NCBI RefSeq assembly: GCF_040807025.1
Contig: NC_090944.1
Location: 125,851,738-125,915,737, forward strand
DNA length: 64,000 nucleotides
Direction: 5' to 3'
DNA from: Struthio camelus
Lineage: Eukaryota; Chordata; Aves; Struthioniformes; Struthionidae
Position 1 is the stretch's first letter. Every line of letters starts with the position of its first letter. The notes beneath the pieces were generated by a model. That model was not told the origin of the DNA, did not search any database, and worked only from the letters and a program-made list of their open reading frames with translations. The position numbers and the translations under genes were made by a program. This document shows, piece by piece, positions 1 to 10,499 of the stretch.

Positions 1-3000
1 CACAGCAGCCTGAAAAACTCTCCACCTCCCCCTTTCTGTTTGCCTTGGGTTGCCCTTTCCCAGACTCCAGCTGTTCTCAGGCAAAGCCGGAGGAACTGCC
101 CTGATTATCACCTTTGCTCAGATGTGGATTGGGCATTTGACTTTCTACTTACACCAGCAATTAGAAGGCCGCTATGAAAGGCAAAGTGTCAGACACTCTT
201 TGTAGGAGTTTGTGAAATGCAAAAGTGGGGGGAGGCAAGAGAGGGAGAGGAAATAAGGTCTCACCAGCAGGATAAAGATGCAACTTATCATAGATTTTGA
301 AAGAAAATGGGAGAGCAGCCTTGGTTCAAAAGAAAACACGGAAGGATCACACAGGGCAATTTAATTCAGCTACCAATGGCGTTTAATATAGATTGAAGCC
401 TCTGTTCTTGCTCCTAAAATGTAATAGTAATGGAGAGGGAAAGCTTCTGTCACAGTAAAGTGCTGGTGTCCTGCCCGAGCCTCTCCTGGGAGAAAAGCTT
501 TCATGAGACTTAATAGATTTCCCTGTGTCCAGCTCTATTAAGTATTCCAGGAGCTCACGGGACGTGTTTTGAGAAATGCCGTGCAGGCAGCTCAGAGCGC
601 ACATCCGTGATCAGCTTTAGCCCGGATATACTGGCACTGCAAACAATTACACGAGTGCTTAATTTTAAGCATGGGACTAACAGGGCTTTAAGCACTAAAT
701 GTGAAAGGCACACGTTTCTTTCTTTTTCTTGAGCACCAAGTGGGTGATTTGTGCTTTCAATATTGCAGGAGGTTGACCACTGTTTTAACATTGTTTTTGC
801 CTTAAAGCATCTTTCCTTTTTTTTTTTTTTTCTGGAAATCATTTCTACTTATATGTGCTTCATTAAGCCCCTGCGCTGCTCTTCCTTTTTTTGCAACGGA
901 ACATAATTGTTAATGCTGAAACAAGCTGCCACCCTGTACATAAGATGTTCTCTCTTTCCTCAGGGACTGCGTTGCCACTCAGATGGAAAGAATAACATGA
1001 CAGCTTGACAGGCTACGCATATGTTACAGGTTGTACCAATATAAAAGCAGCAAGATAGCACACAAAAGAGATCACGGAAAATGCAGCCTGGACCAAAGAT
1101 GACAGGCTGGGAGATCGTTTTCTGCAGCACTGGCTGATGTCAGGAAAAGCCCCAGGTGTGGCAATATTTCACTGACAGTCTTCTGCCTAGGAGTTTGCAC
1201 TATAGAAATCTCTTGCGTCTTCCCCGCTTCAGACAGGTCCCTGAGCCTGCTGCAGTGTCACTGCAAAGCCTGCTGAAGTTACGAGCATGCTTGAAGAGAC
1301 ACGTGCTGTGTGTCCCCTGTTACATGAACGCTGTGCCTGTGCTATTTGGGCACATCACCGTGCTTTTCATTTCCGAGCTGTTGTCACAGAGAGAGGAGGA
1401 TTTAGGTAGCAATGTCCTGTCCCCCACAAAAAGAGGGGATTTTTAACCCAGGCGTGGGTTTAAAAACTACCCACAGATTGCTCGCAGGTTTGTGCCCTGT
1501 CCCCCTACTGCAATACCTGCAGCTCTCTCCACCATAATGCCGGCTCTCCTGAGGCCGTCGCCAGCCCCCTCCTCATCTCCCCTAGCTGTGAGCCACAGCA
1601 CGGTTTCGTACACCTTGCTTCCATAGGAATCCAGAGCAAAAATGTGTTTGGCCTCTAAGCCGAAAAGATTAGCCACTCTGTGCCCTTAATAGATGACAAA
1701 GTCAGTCCCCCGGCTGAGGTCCCGCTCTGGCCCAGCCAGCCTTGTCCCTTCGCTGCCCCATGGGCAGCGCAAGAGGAGTGGGATGCTCTGTGGTGCAGGT
1801 TCCCAGCAGCGGGGCAGCAGAGGAGGTCCCAGTCCATGTCCACGCCACTCTGTCCCCAGCCCTGCTCTCCAAGGAGCCTCCACCAGGCACCGGGGTGTCC
1901 CCCGAACCTGGCTGGGCAGCTTGGCTCCCCGTGCTGCTGGGCCCACCAGGACTGCACAGGATTTCTCCCAGGCTTGGGGCATGATGCCATCCCCTGTTTT
2001 TAGGTAAACAGAGTCCAAGTGCTTAGGGTCGAAAGGAAGCCAGGGTTAATGCTCTTCATTCTCATGCAGAGACCAGTCCAAACGCTATCTTCCACAGGAG
2101 CAGACTGGTGTATGGATAAATGGGCTGCTTTGTTCTTCGTGGTAATAGCTGATCTCAAGGCCTTTGGCCTATTCCCCACCCTGAAATGGGGTACAGAGGA
2201 ACTGGGGAGTGAATGGCAATTTCATTCAGATAGATGCTGCATAGTCATGAGAAGGAAACAGCCAGAGATCCCCTGGCTCATCTAGCTCACATTTAAGTAA
2301 CCCATGGTGCTCTAGTGCTCTACATCCCAGCGCTGGTAACTGGTGAGTCCGTACTTTCATCTTTTTCCTCTCCTTAGAAGGCTTTTTTTTTTTTTTTTTT
2401 GGTCATGAGTGTTTGCACTAGCAAAAGGTGCCAGCCTATCCACTGCCCAAGGCAGGGATGACTAGGTGACCTCAGACCTGACATTGCTCAGGGCAGCAGG
2501 GACGCTTGACACTTCAGCCTTCCTGATGTATGAGCAGAAACCACCGCTGTGTCCCTCTTTTCACCTGATCCATGGCCCACAGCCGGACACACTCATTTAG
2601 GAGTCACCACACCAGCAGTGGGTTCAGACAGTGCCTCTGGGACAGCACCTTACCAGAGAGGACTACTGGTGACCACCTCAACTCCGGAGTGGCCAATACT
2701 TTGCTAGATTTTAAGCCGAGGAAAGGAGTCTAACACAGCATGTGGAACTCATCATCATTAGCAACACAGGGGCCAACAGTTCAGTACAATTCAAAAAAGG
2801 ATGAAACCAAATTATCACTGGTCTTCTTCAGGGGACCTGTTACTTAGATGTCCACGAGTAAGGGTCAGGGTTAATACGCTTTACCTAGGAATGGGGTGGA
2901 GGGATATCTTTCAGGACGACAGTTTCAATTTATTGCCTACACATGCTGTGGTAGCACTACCGCAGCTCGCATTGAGAGCGTCATCTCTTGCCTGTCAGAG

Positions 3001-3290
3001 AGGTCTCTAGATTTTCTTTTCAACAAAGCGTTAGCTTCAACTCTGCACAAGCTCACAGAGACATGCTGGTGGTATGCGCTCCACCTACTGATTCAAACTA
3101 GACCCTGCCTGCTTGAGTAGATATTCTTTATCACAAGCAGTCAAAATCATACATGTAACTGAGAACAGCTGTTACTTGTGTGGGCATCTATAGCAATTGG
3201 ACATTGGAGTACATTCAGAAATATTACAGATTTTTTTCCCTCCAATTTCAGACATAAGAATAACTATAAGCAAACACATGGCTATTTTAA
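1..3290. other. Intergenic DNA downstream of LEFTY
   Basis: No coding exon is recognised on either strand. In other amniotes PYCR2 lies near LEFTY, but no PYCR2 exon is visible here. The segment from about 1680 to 2000 is GC-rich and stays open in several frames on both strands, which is expected from base composition and is not taken as coding. A pure T run of about 18 sits near 2385. A single FoxH1-type octamer (TGTGGATT) lies at 123-130. Confidence 0.6.
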
Positions 3291-3299
3291 TATTTACAT

Positions 3300-3305
3300 T
3301 TTATT
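3300..3305 (-). promoter_or_regulatory. Candidate LEFTY poly(A) signal
   Basis: TTTATT on the plus strand reads AATAAA on the minus strand, about 950 nt downstream of the LEFTY stop codon. I saw no better canonical hexamer closer to the stop. A second AATAAA on the minus strand at 2929-2934 is an alternative. The implied 3' UTR of about 0.95 kb is an inference. Confidence 0.45.
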
Positions 3306-3537
3306 GTTTCTTTGAGTTTGAAAGCACATAAGACTAGAACCATATCCCTAAGTTGAAGTAACCGTAACACACAGCCAGAAAAATAAGGCCTGATTCTACA
3401 AACTATTACTCTTGAGAGTAAAACTAAGTCCTAGTATTCCCATTGACTTCAGGACTCTAAATTCGGCCTTAAAACTGTGCTAACCCCATGGTACAGGGGC
3501 CAAAAATATACTCCTCTGAGTTCTAGACAATATTTTA

Positions 3538-3650
3538 TGTACATATATATGTATATATCTATACAATACACATATACATATATATTCACATGCTATACAT
3601 GTGTGTGTGTGCGCGCGCGTATACAATATATACATATAAGTGCTTCTGCT
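3538..3650. repeat. Mixed TA/CA/TG/CG alternating dinucleotide tract
   Basis: A run of alternating purine-pyrimidine dinucleotides: TA-rich, then CA-rich, then (TG)n passing into (CG)n near 3601-3620, then TA again. It lies inside the predicted LEFTY 3' UTR if the distal poly(A) signal is used. The (TG)n(CG)n part has the composition favoured for Z-DNA. Confidence 0.8.
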
Positions 3651-4254
3651 CTACAATTCACAGTAAACACGACCTGGACAGGCATGGACAAAATCACAAA
3701 GCACCAGGCGTCTAGAATTAAAAGCTGAACCCACGCATTAGCTCTTCACCTAGCAATGATCACTTGTTTTTCTCTTTTGCCTGTAGCTGTTTGCAATGCT
3801 CTGGACTGATGTAAGTCAGAAGTAGCGCCATCAAATTAAATAGAATTAGGCTAGCGTAAGATCGGCCCAGAGAAGCATTAGGCTCCGTAGGTACATTTTC
3901 CTGCCCCGCATACGTATCTTTGTGAAATCCTGTGCTCCTCTGAGCTCGTCTGTACGGACAGTGCCTTTAACCACATCCTCTCTGTAGGGGAGCGGGGAGC
4001 ATAGGAGAGCCGCAGCCTTGGCCACTGCTGAACTTTGCAATTGGGGAGCTGGAAGTCCCTGCGACCGCCTGCCGTTATGAGAGGAAGGGGGTTAGCCAGG
4101 CACAACCTCCTCTCAGGGCACCCGGCAGCTCTGGTCGCCAGCCTGCATTGCTGGACCGCGGCAGGCTCTGGGCCGGGCTACAGGGAAGGAAGAGACTCAG
4201 TGACATCTCATTTTTCCCCGCAAGAGCTGCTGGGCCCTGGCAGGTTATCTGCAC

Positions 4255-4594
4255 TTACACCAGTGCCATATTGTCCGTAACGCAGCTGCACTTCTCGACG
4301 ATCATGTTTGGAAATTCGGCCACTTCTATTTCAGTGTAGTTGTCCCGCTTGACAAGGTACATCATGGGGAGAGGGGAGCTCTCCACCACGGCACAGGCTC
4401 TGTCCCCGTAGCCGAAGTGACGCAGCAGGCTGCCGGGCTGCAGGCAGCCCCCCGAGCACTGGTAGGCCTGGTACCCTGCCGGCTCGATGACCCAGTACTG
4501 CGTCCACGTGAGCTCCCGGAAGTTGATGTAGTGTTTCTGCCGGCAGCAGGTGGACTTCCCCTTCACGGTGTCCTCCTTACAATCGCCAGGGCCC
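4255..4594 (-). CDS. LEFTY2: LEFTY coding exon 4 (cystine-knot domain)
   Basis: This exon encodes residues 250-362, the whole TGF-beta-like domain, ending CSCVTDNMALV with stop TAA at 4255-4257. The acceptor is GCATGCAG|GGGCCC, preceded by a T-rich tract. The C-terminus ends eight residues after the last cysteine, an extension past the knot that is usual for Lefty and absent from most TGF-beta ligands. Confidence 0.95.
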
Positions 4595-7436
4595 CTGCAT
4601 GCGAAGGAAACAAAAAAGAAGTGCCTCTGTTACACGAAGTCAGGAAGGTGGGGGAAATAATCCCTGCTGTACAGGCGGGCCCTCAGTCATTAAGCTTGGA
4701 CCTAGCTCTTGTTTAGTTTGAACAGTCAAACAACAAAATGAGGCCAGCAAATCTGGGAAGAGGAAGGGTATGATTCAGCAGCAACTCCTAGCTACTCCAG
4801 CAGCTTACTTCTGAAGGCAAGAGCTGCACGTCTTGGGTTTGGGTTTGCACACACCATACTATAATTTAGCAGCAAAGTTACATCAGAGACAGCAGAGATT
4901 TAGGTTTCATACATACCCATAGTCTTCCAAGTCGAGGGTATAAAGCACCAATTCAGGTTTGCCTAAGGCTTTATCCCTGGGGTCCTGAGAGGTAAAACGC
5001 ACAGCTTTGGCCATTTCCGAGGCATAGCTGCCTACTCTTTCTCCTTCGATCCAGACCTCCAGAAGCATTGGCTCCCGCCTCTTGTTTCGTAGCCAGTAAT
5101 GCACAGCCTGCGTCACGTCAAAGTTCTTCCAGCCCGACTCTCGTATGGGAACCAGCCTGTGCAACAAGGGCTCAGTTGAAGAAAAAAGCCCATCAGGTAA
5201 TGCCTGGGCTCACAGCACTATTGCCACAGAATAATTTGCTTCCTGTAGCTTGTCACATGCCCTGATTACGTGATAATTCTTGCTGAGCACTCTGGGCAAG
5301 CAATTAACTCATAGCTCTAAAAGAAACACACAAAGCACATGAATCGAGCAGACACTGGAGGGCTAAGTAAAAACCTTTACATACACTCATGTCAAGGGAT
5401 TCGTTCACGGTGGTACTGAAATGCAGCCGTGCAGGATTATACGCAGCCGCAGCATTCTTGACTACAGCCTGGTAAACGTGACTTTTTCCCAGCTCCTCGT
5501 GTCCTAGCGGTATTAGGGCCATAAGTTTCTACCCACCCAGAAAATTTGTGTGATGTCGAATCCTGCCTTCAAGGATTGCAAAACTTTCACAGAGCTCAAG
5601 GGTACAGAATCAGACCCTTTTGGTATAATTTACTTATTTAAAATGGCTAGTGAAATGGCCAATAGAAAGAATACCAGCAGCCAGTAACCCACTTGAGGTA
5701 GAGAGTAAGAGATAAGTGAATCAAACGGAGGTTTTTAGAGAGGAAGCCCTAGCACTACATGGCATCATTTGAAACAGAAATACATCATTTCAATGAATCA
5801 CTGTATACTATTGTCTTAACCTCACTATCTGCTCTTAAGGATTCAGTCTGGGTTTAGAGGCTAGAGAGCCTGATTCTACAGACATAACCACATCAGCCTG
5901 ACTGGAGGCACAAACACACATGACAGCTTGAACCTGGCCCGGAAGACCACACCCCATAAGCTGACACTCCCTAAGCTACAGTCCAGCCTTCAGGAGGGGT
6001 CCCTTTCTTACCGAGAGTCTATCAAGGAGGTCCTGTTGGTCCCATCGAGCTGCCGTTGCACCCAGTACACACTGACTCTAGCGTTGGAGACCGGCCTGTG
6101 AGACTGCTTGGCAGGCAGGTTTGTCCTGTCCAGAGGCTTTTTGAAAAGCTTCAGTTCAGCCATTGTCACTTCACTGTTTTTAGGTATTCTCCCCTCCATG
6201 TCAAAGACGAGATTCTGGCGCGTGGTATCAGAATAGAGGACTTCTCCTGGGATGTCTGTGTGTATTTGGAACAAAAAAAGAGAGCCTGTCATTGCCATGA
6301 GCAAAGCCCTGACACTTCATCCGCAATTATCATCACAACACACTCCTTCCATGTTCCCAAGATGATCGCTTGTGTCAGAGTCAGGCACTAAACACACCTT
6401 TTCTAATGCATGCTTGAATCAATGTCTTGCAAATGCCCTAATTCTTCTTCTATGTATGAGTCCCTGCAACGTGGAGACAATGGTAAGAAATAGATACAAT
6501 TCACCCCAGAAGGGAACAAACACTGAAAAGTGTGCATCTCTTTGTGCCGCTGCTGTACATGAAAACAGAAAACTGCACCAAGAGCAATGGAAAACTGTTT
6601 TCATTAGCTGTCCAGAATGTTACGTACACCTTCTGAAAATGAAGCAAACTTTAAGTGCTCTTGTACAGACACTATTATTGAAAAAGTGAGGCTGATTTTC
6701 TTGAGGATATTTTTCTAAGAATTAAAAAAAAAAAGACCAGGGAGAGTGAAATAGCCTCAAAGAGGTGATTCCTGTAAGAATGACAAGATGTTCTGGAGTT
6801 TTGACCAAAACCTGCAAGGTCTGCACTTCCTACTGACTTTTTTTTACATTTTTTTCCCGCTTCCCAAAATGTTGCCTGGGTACGAACACTCCCCTACCAA
6901 GCTCCAGTAGCAGCCTGCTGTTTGTGACTGTGGGGCTGCCTCTCCTGGTGCGAGGAGTTGCTAGTGCAGGTTATTCTTTAAGCTGCTATAACACGCACCT
7001 CTTCTACCCAGCTGAGGTTCAGAACCAGTCCCAAACCTCATTTCTCCTGTGGGTTCGCCTTTGCCCACCCTGCGGCTTGGACGGGAAAGCATGGGCACCG
7101 AGGTGGGAGTTAACTTCCCCTGGCTACAGCACAACCACTTTGATGCACGACAATCACGGCAGCAATGTTACCTGCATTGCCAGGGATTCCCCTGAGGATG
7201 CCAGCCAGGCTCGGCAAAGCTCTGCGCTTCACCCTGTGGCGCTTCAGCAAGGAGATGTATTTGTTCTTTATGTGGTCGGGGATAACCAGATTCATCAGGT
7301 CTCTCTTATGAAGTCTGGGGACCTCGGAGAGCCCCAGCTGCTTTAGCAAAATCTCCTTGACCCCTTCCTGGGTAAATGCTCTGACCGTGATGAGCAGGCA
7401 GAGCGCGCAGAGCATCTGGGCGAACCTCACATCCAT
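4255..7436 (-). CDS. LEFTY2: Left-right determination factor (Lefty), Nodal antagonist; four-exon gene
   Basis: Coding exons are 7172-7436, 6012-6255, 4917-5156 and 4255-4594, all with GT-AG junctions. The joined frame is 1089 nt (362 codons plus stop), close to the usual Lefty length of about 366. Residues 4-20 form a hydrophobic signal peptide. A furin-type RVKR site is at residues 68-71. An N-glycosylation sequon (NRT) is at residue 162. The C-terminal cystine-knot domain begins at about C255, with C266/C267, C296, C300, C317 and the terminal CSC at 352-354. Only one cysteine (C317) stands where dimeric TGF-beta ligands have CC. The long central helix is also shortened; both are Lefty hallmarks, consistent with a monomeric secreted inhibitor. 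Family knowledge: Lefty binds Nodal and its EGF-CFC co-receptor and restricts Nodal signalling at the midline and in the left lateral plate. Birds are thought to have one LEFTY gene, so the choice between LEFTY1 and LEFTY2 is a naming convention. Confidence 0.96.
4917..5156 (-). CDS. LEFTY2: LEFTY coding exon 3
   Basis: This exon encodes residues 170-249, including LVPIRESGWKNFDVTQAV, a block conserved in Lefty and related propeptides. The acceptor is TTGCACAG|GCTGGT and the donor ACTATGG|GTATGT. Intron 3 is 4595-4916 (322 bp). Confidence 0.95.
6012..6255 (-). CDS. LEFTY2: LEFTY coding exon 2
   Basis: This exon encodes residues 89-169, starting D-I-P-G-E-V-L-Y-S, typical Lefty propeptide. 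The acceptor is ACACAG|ACATCC and the donor CTCTCG|GTAAGA. The exon ends after two bases of a codon. Intron 2 is 5157-6011 (855 bp). Confidence 0.95.
7172..7436 (-). CDS. LEFTY2: LEFTY coding exon 1
   Basis: This exon encodes residues 1-88: signal peptide, N-terminal propeptide and the RVKR cleavage site followed by RALPSLAGILRG. The ATG at 7434-7436 is followed by GAT, so the +4 base is G. The donor reads GCAATGCAG|GTAACA. The exon ends after the first base of a codon. Intron 1 (6256-7171, 916 bp) shows no other gene. Confidence 0.95.
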
Positions 7437-7562
7437 CCTCCTCCGTCAGCAACACAGCCGCCCACCCGGCAGGGATGAATGGGTGAGTCTCCCCGGGGCT
7501 GCTCTTGGCAAAGATGCGGTCACAGGCTGCCTGAGCAGGACGGAGGTCCCCTGCGCCGGCGT

Positions 7563-7569
7563 TTTATAG
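7563..7569 (-). promoter_or_regulatory. LEFTY TATA box
   Basis: The minus strand reads GCTATAAAACG, a near-perfect TATA box about 130 bp upstream of the ATG. It predicts a start site near 7535 and a 5' UTR of roughly 100 nt. The flanks are GC-rich, which suits a core promoter. No start-site data can be read from sequence. Confidence 0.75.
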
Positions 7570-7739
7570 CCAGCCTCGTCCCACTGGCACAACAAATTCC
7601 ACAAGTGGAGACGAAGAAGAGGACTTAAAAGGATCACTCCCCCATCAATAGACACATGGCAGTTTAACACCTTCACGTACCGCAAAGTTAATACAAGGAG
7701 GTTTAGGAGAGCTTCCAGATTCCTTCTCGGCAAAGAAGC

Positions 7740-9780
7740 TTCTGCTCTTTTTTAACTCCCTGTAAACTTTTGCCCAGAGATCACTCCTAAGTGATCGGTG
7801 TCTCATATTCAGTCTAGGTCAGAGAGGAAACATCTGCAGAGTGCATTGCTTTATGTACTGCACCATACAATTCATAAAGGAAGTGTCAATCTTTACCGCA
7901 GGGGACTTGCTACCTAAAATAGCCAATACCAATCAGAAGAATAACGCTTCAGCTGAAAGTCCATCTTTATGGTAGACATTAAAACATCATTTAAAATCTT
8001 TTTGGGGGAAGGTACCTCTCTGATCTCCGAATATTTGTATCAAGCATATGAATCATAGCAGTGAATCACAGCACTCGGATGGTTTATGGCCTTTTACACT
8101 GCTTCTGAATGATAGAACGCGGAAGATGTACAGGCCTGACGCTTTGGAAAAATGTCCCATCACTCTTTATGGATTCCTGAGGGTTTAATAATACTTGTGC
8201 TTAAAAGAAGATGGCTTTATACCAAGGCAGATCATCTTTCAGTGAACATGAAAAACCACTCTGCTTTTGAACAATATGGAAAAAAAGTTTTGGTATTTTG
8301 AACAGTATCAGTAACCACAACAGACAGCAGTCTCTGGGGAGCAGAACTGAACTGGAGCCTGGGTTTGGGGGGGGGGGCGTGTTTGGTTGCCTTGAAGTCA
8401 ACCTTTAAGCTTTAAGTTCACGCCCTTCGCTTTCCTGGCATTTGCTGCCATGAGATGTGGAAATCTATTTCTTGAAACTAACCCCAGGAGAAGGGAATTG
8501 AAAAATAAAACTTAATCAATACAAATCTTAAGAAGCATGGCACCTGGTGCAAATTCTCTGGGGCAGCAGTAACACAATGTGACACTGATATTTGTTTCAA
8601 GTATACATACAAATATGTATACATACATACCTGAGCCTGAGCATACACACAAATGTCTTCCTTGTCAAAAGATTTTCCAATTTTATATGTCTCTGTGAAT
8701 GAGTCAAAATTGGAGCCATTTCATCCAATCTCCATGTTGAATGGTGTGCCCTTAAAAAAGTGTGGCCTGAGGACCCAGGGTAATGAACTTGTACAAAAGC
8801 ACCCCTTTGTGGTTCATCTCTCATTAAAACAAGAGCAAGCTGAATCAGCCTGCTCTGTAAAGAGGAGACAACAAAACCTTCTGAAAAAGTCTTAAATCCT
8901 TCCGGCACTGCCCATTTTGTCTTCTTAATCCTTTAACAAACTTCTCTCCTTAAATATGCCAAAGACTCCATTAGATGTTAAAGGGGCACCTCATTTGGTT
9001 GAATTTTAAGGCTACAATGGAAACATAATATAGGCTACAAACTAATAGATATGTGCATGGCCCAGGGCAGTATCTGGATCACAAATTCTCCCAAACCTTA
9101 CACTCTTTGATCTTTCTCTTTTCTCTTTCTCACCGTTCTCTGAACAAATCAATACTTTGTGTTATATTAATTTCCAATACGCTAATAAGGAGTGAAAAAT
9201 AGCTACTTTACTTGACTGCTATAACTTCAACTCATGTCAAAAATGCCTACTCTTCCAAAGAAGATGGAAGATTTCTCACGGAAATCTTTGTGATTCTCTC
9301 TGCCCCCCTTGGGAAGGCTACGTAGGCCCTGCTCTTCCCTCCGAGCTGCCTCTCCAGCTAAATGGCACGCTACTGATTCGCCTGCTCGCACCCTGGGATG
9401 TGATAAACAGAGTCACACAAACTGCTGAGGCTTGGTGCTGACAAACTTTGCTTCAGATACGCTCTATAAATGTCTCCTAACTCTGTTCCAGCAACAAAGT
9501 TGGATAAGTTTTTGCAGTGGGGAGAGTCATTACCTCCTGTAAAAAATTGCAGTCCATGTATTTGTCTCGTATTAAACAGGTCAGAAAACCTGCTCCTGAA
9601 ACCTTTATCCCTCCAATGAGTCTTTATTCTGGCAAGTAGTCCAACTGTTTAGTGACAGCTCTTCAAATAAATATGATTACATGAAATAAAAATCCCTGAT
9701 AGCTCCATCAGCACCCAGCTTTTCTGGATCCAGAAGTAACTTCTCTTGTGGCTGATGTCTAATCTATTAGGATGAAGACT
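7740..9780. other. LEFTY upstream intergenic DNA
   Basis: No coding exon is recognised. The segment contains a G run at about 8369-8379 and AT-rich stretches. No FoxH1-type octamer was found here by eye. Confidence 0.5.
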
Positions 9781-9793
9781 CTTTGCTGTCCAG

Positions 9794-10012
9794 TGTGTAT
9801 TAGAAGGTGATTTATGGGCTTCACACACAAAATAAAATTATTGAGCAAACACAGTTGAAGCTCAGCTAAGAAAAAAACAGAGGATGTGGATTGTAGGCTT
9901 TTCACAGGAGAGTGATTATCTGGTCCAATTGGAGGATTTGCCTTTCCCCCTTTGTCATGCAAACAAGAAAAGTCAGGAATTTTATAATAGCTCTTTCTGT
10001 GTAATGTGTATT
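9794..10012 (-). promoter_or_regulatory. Candidate Nodal-responsive LEFTY enhancer (FoxH1 motif cluster)
   Basis: Three octamers fitting the FoxH1/FAST consensus TGT(G/T)(G/T)ATT lie on the plus strand at 9794-9801 (TGTGTATT), 9885-9892 (TGTGGATT) and 10005-10012 (TGTGTATT). A fourth (TGTTGATT) is at 10492-10499. All share one orientation and read AATNNACA in the LEFTY direction. The cluster is about 2.3-3.0 kb upstream of the predicted start site. A GTCT Smad-type half site lies at about 9757. Mammalian Lefty2 is known to be driven by an upstream asymmetric enhancer with paired FoxH1 sites, and this block is a positional counterpart by inference. Confidence 0.5.
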
Positions 10013-10499
10013 GGAACCTACCTGGTACTTTCAAAATGTCAAACAGAGGATTTAAAGAGGCTGCAAGGGATGAAGAATAAGCAACTTATAGGTTTAATAA
10101 AAGCCAGTACTTAGTGGAGAGAGAATCTATGTTTAAAATTTCAATTTAGTTTCAAACAGTTCTCTAAGACATTGTCTGAGCATATCTAGGCAATGATTTT
10201 TGGTAAATAAATCTAATGGGTTAAAAGAGAAAGTGTGAAAGGCTTAGCCTAATTATATAGCTATTATCCTGAGAAACAAGAATGTTTCAAACACATTTGC
10301 AGTGTGTGAGTGAGGGTTTGAATTTGTCAAGATTTGTATTTCCGTAGACATAATTATTCCATACAACAATTGGGCCCACATTAGAACAGCCTGTGCTTGA
10401 GCGATGTTGAAGGCCGCAGTTTTTGCATGCTCCATGAAATGCCATGATCTGTGTACCAGGTTTATTGTATAGAGATGGGACCACACCTCCATGTTGATT

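Noticed and set aside
123-130. Single FoxH1-type TGTGGATT octamer
   Set aside because: An isolated match over 7 kb from the LEFTY start, at about the background frequency; not part of a cluster.
1655-2018. Several overlapping open frames of 100-111 codons on both strands
   Set aside because: GC-rich segment with low stop density. The frames overlap each other, and no domain or splice context supports any of them.
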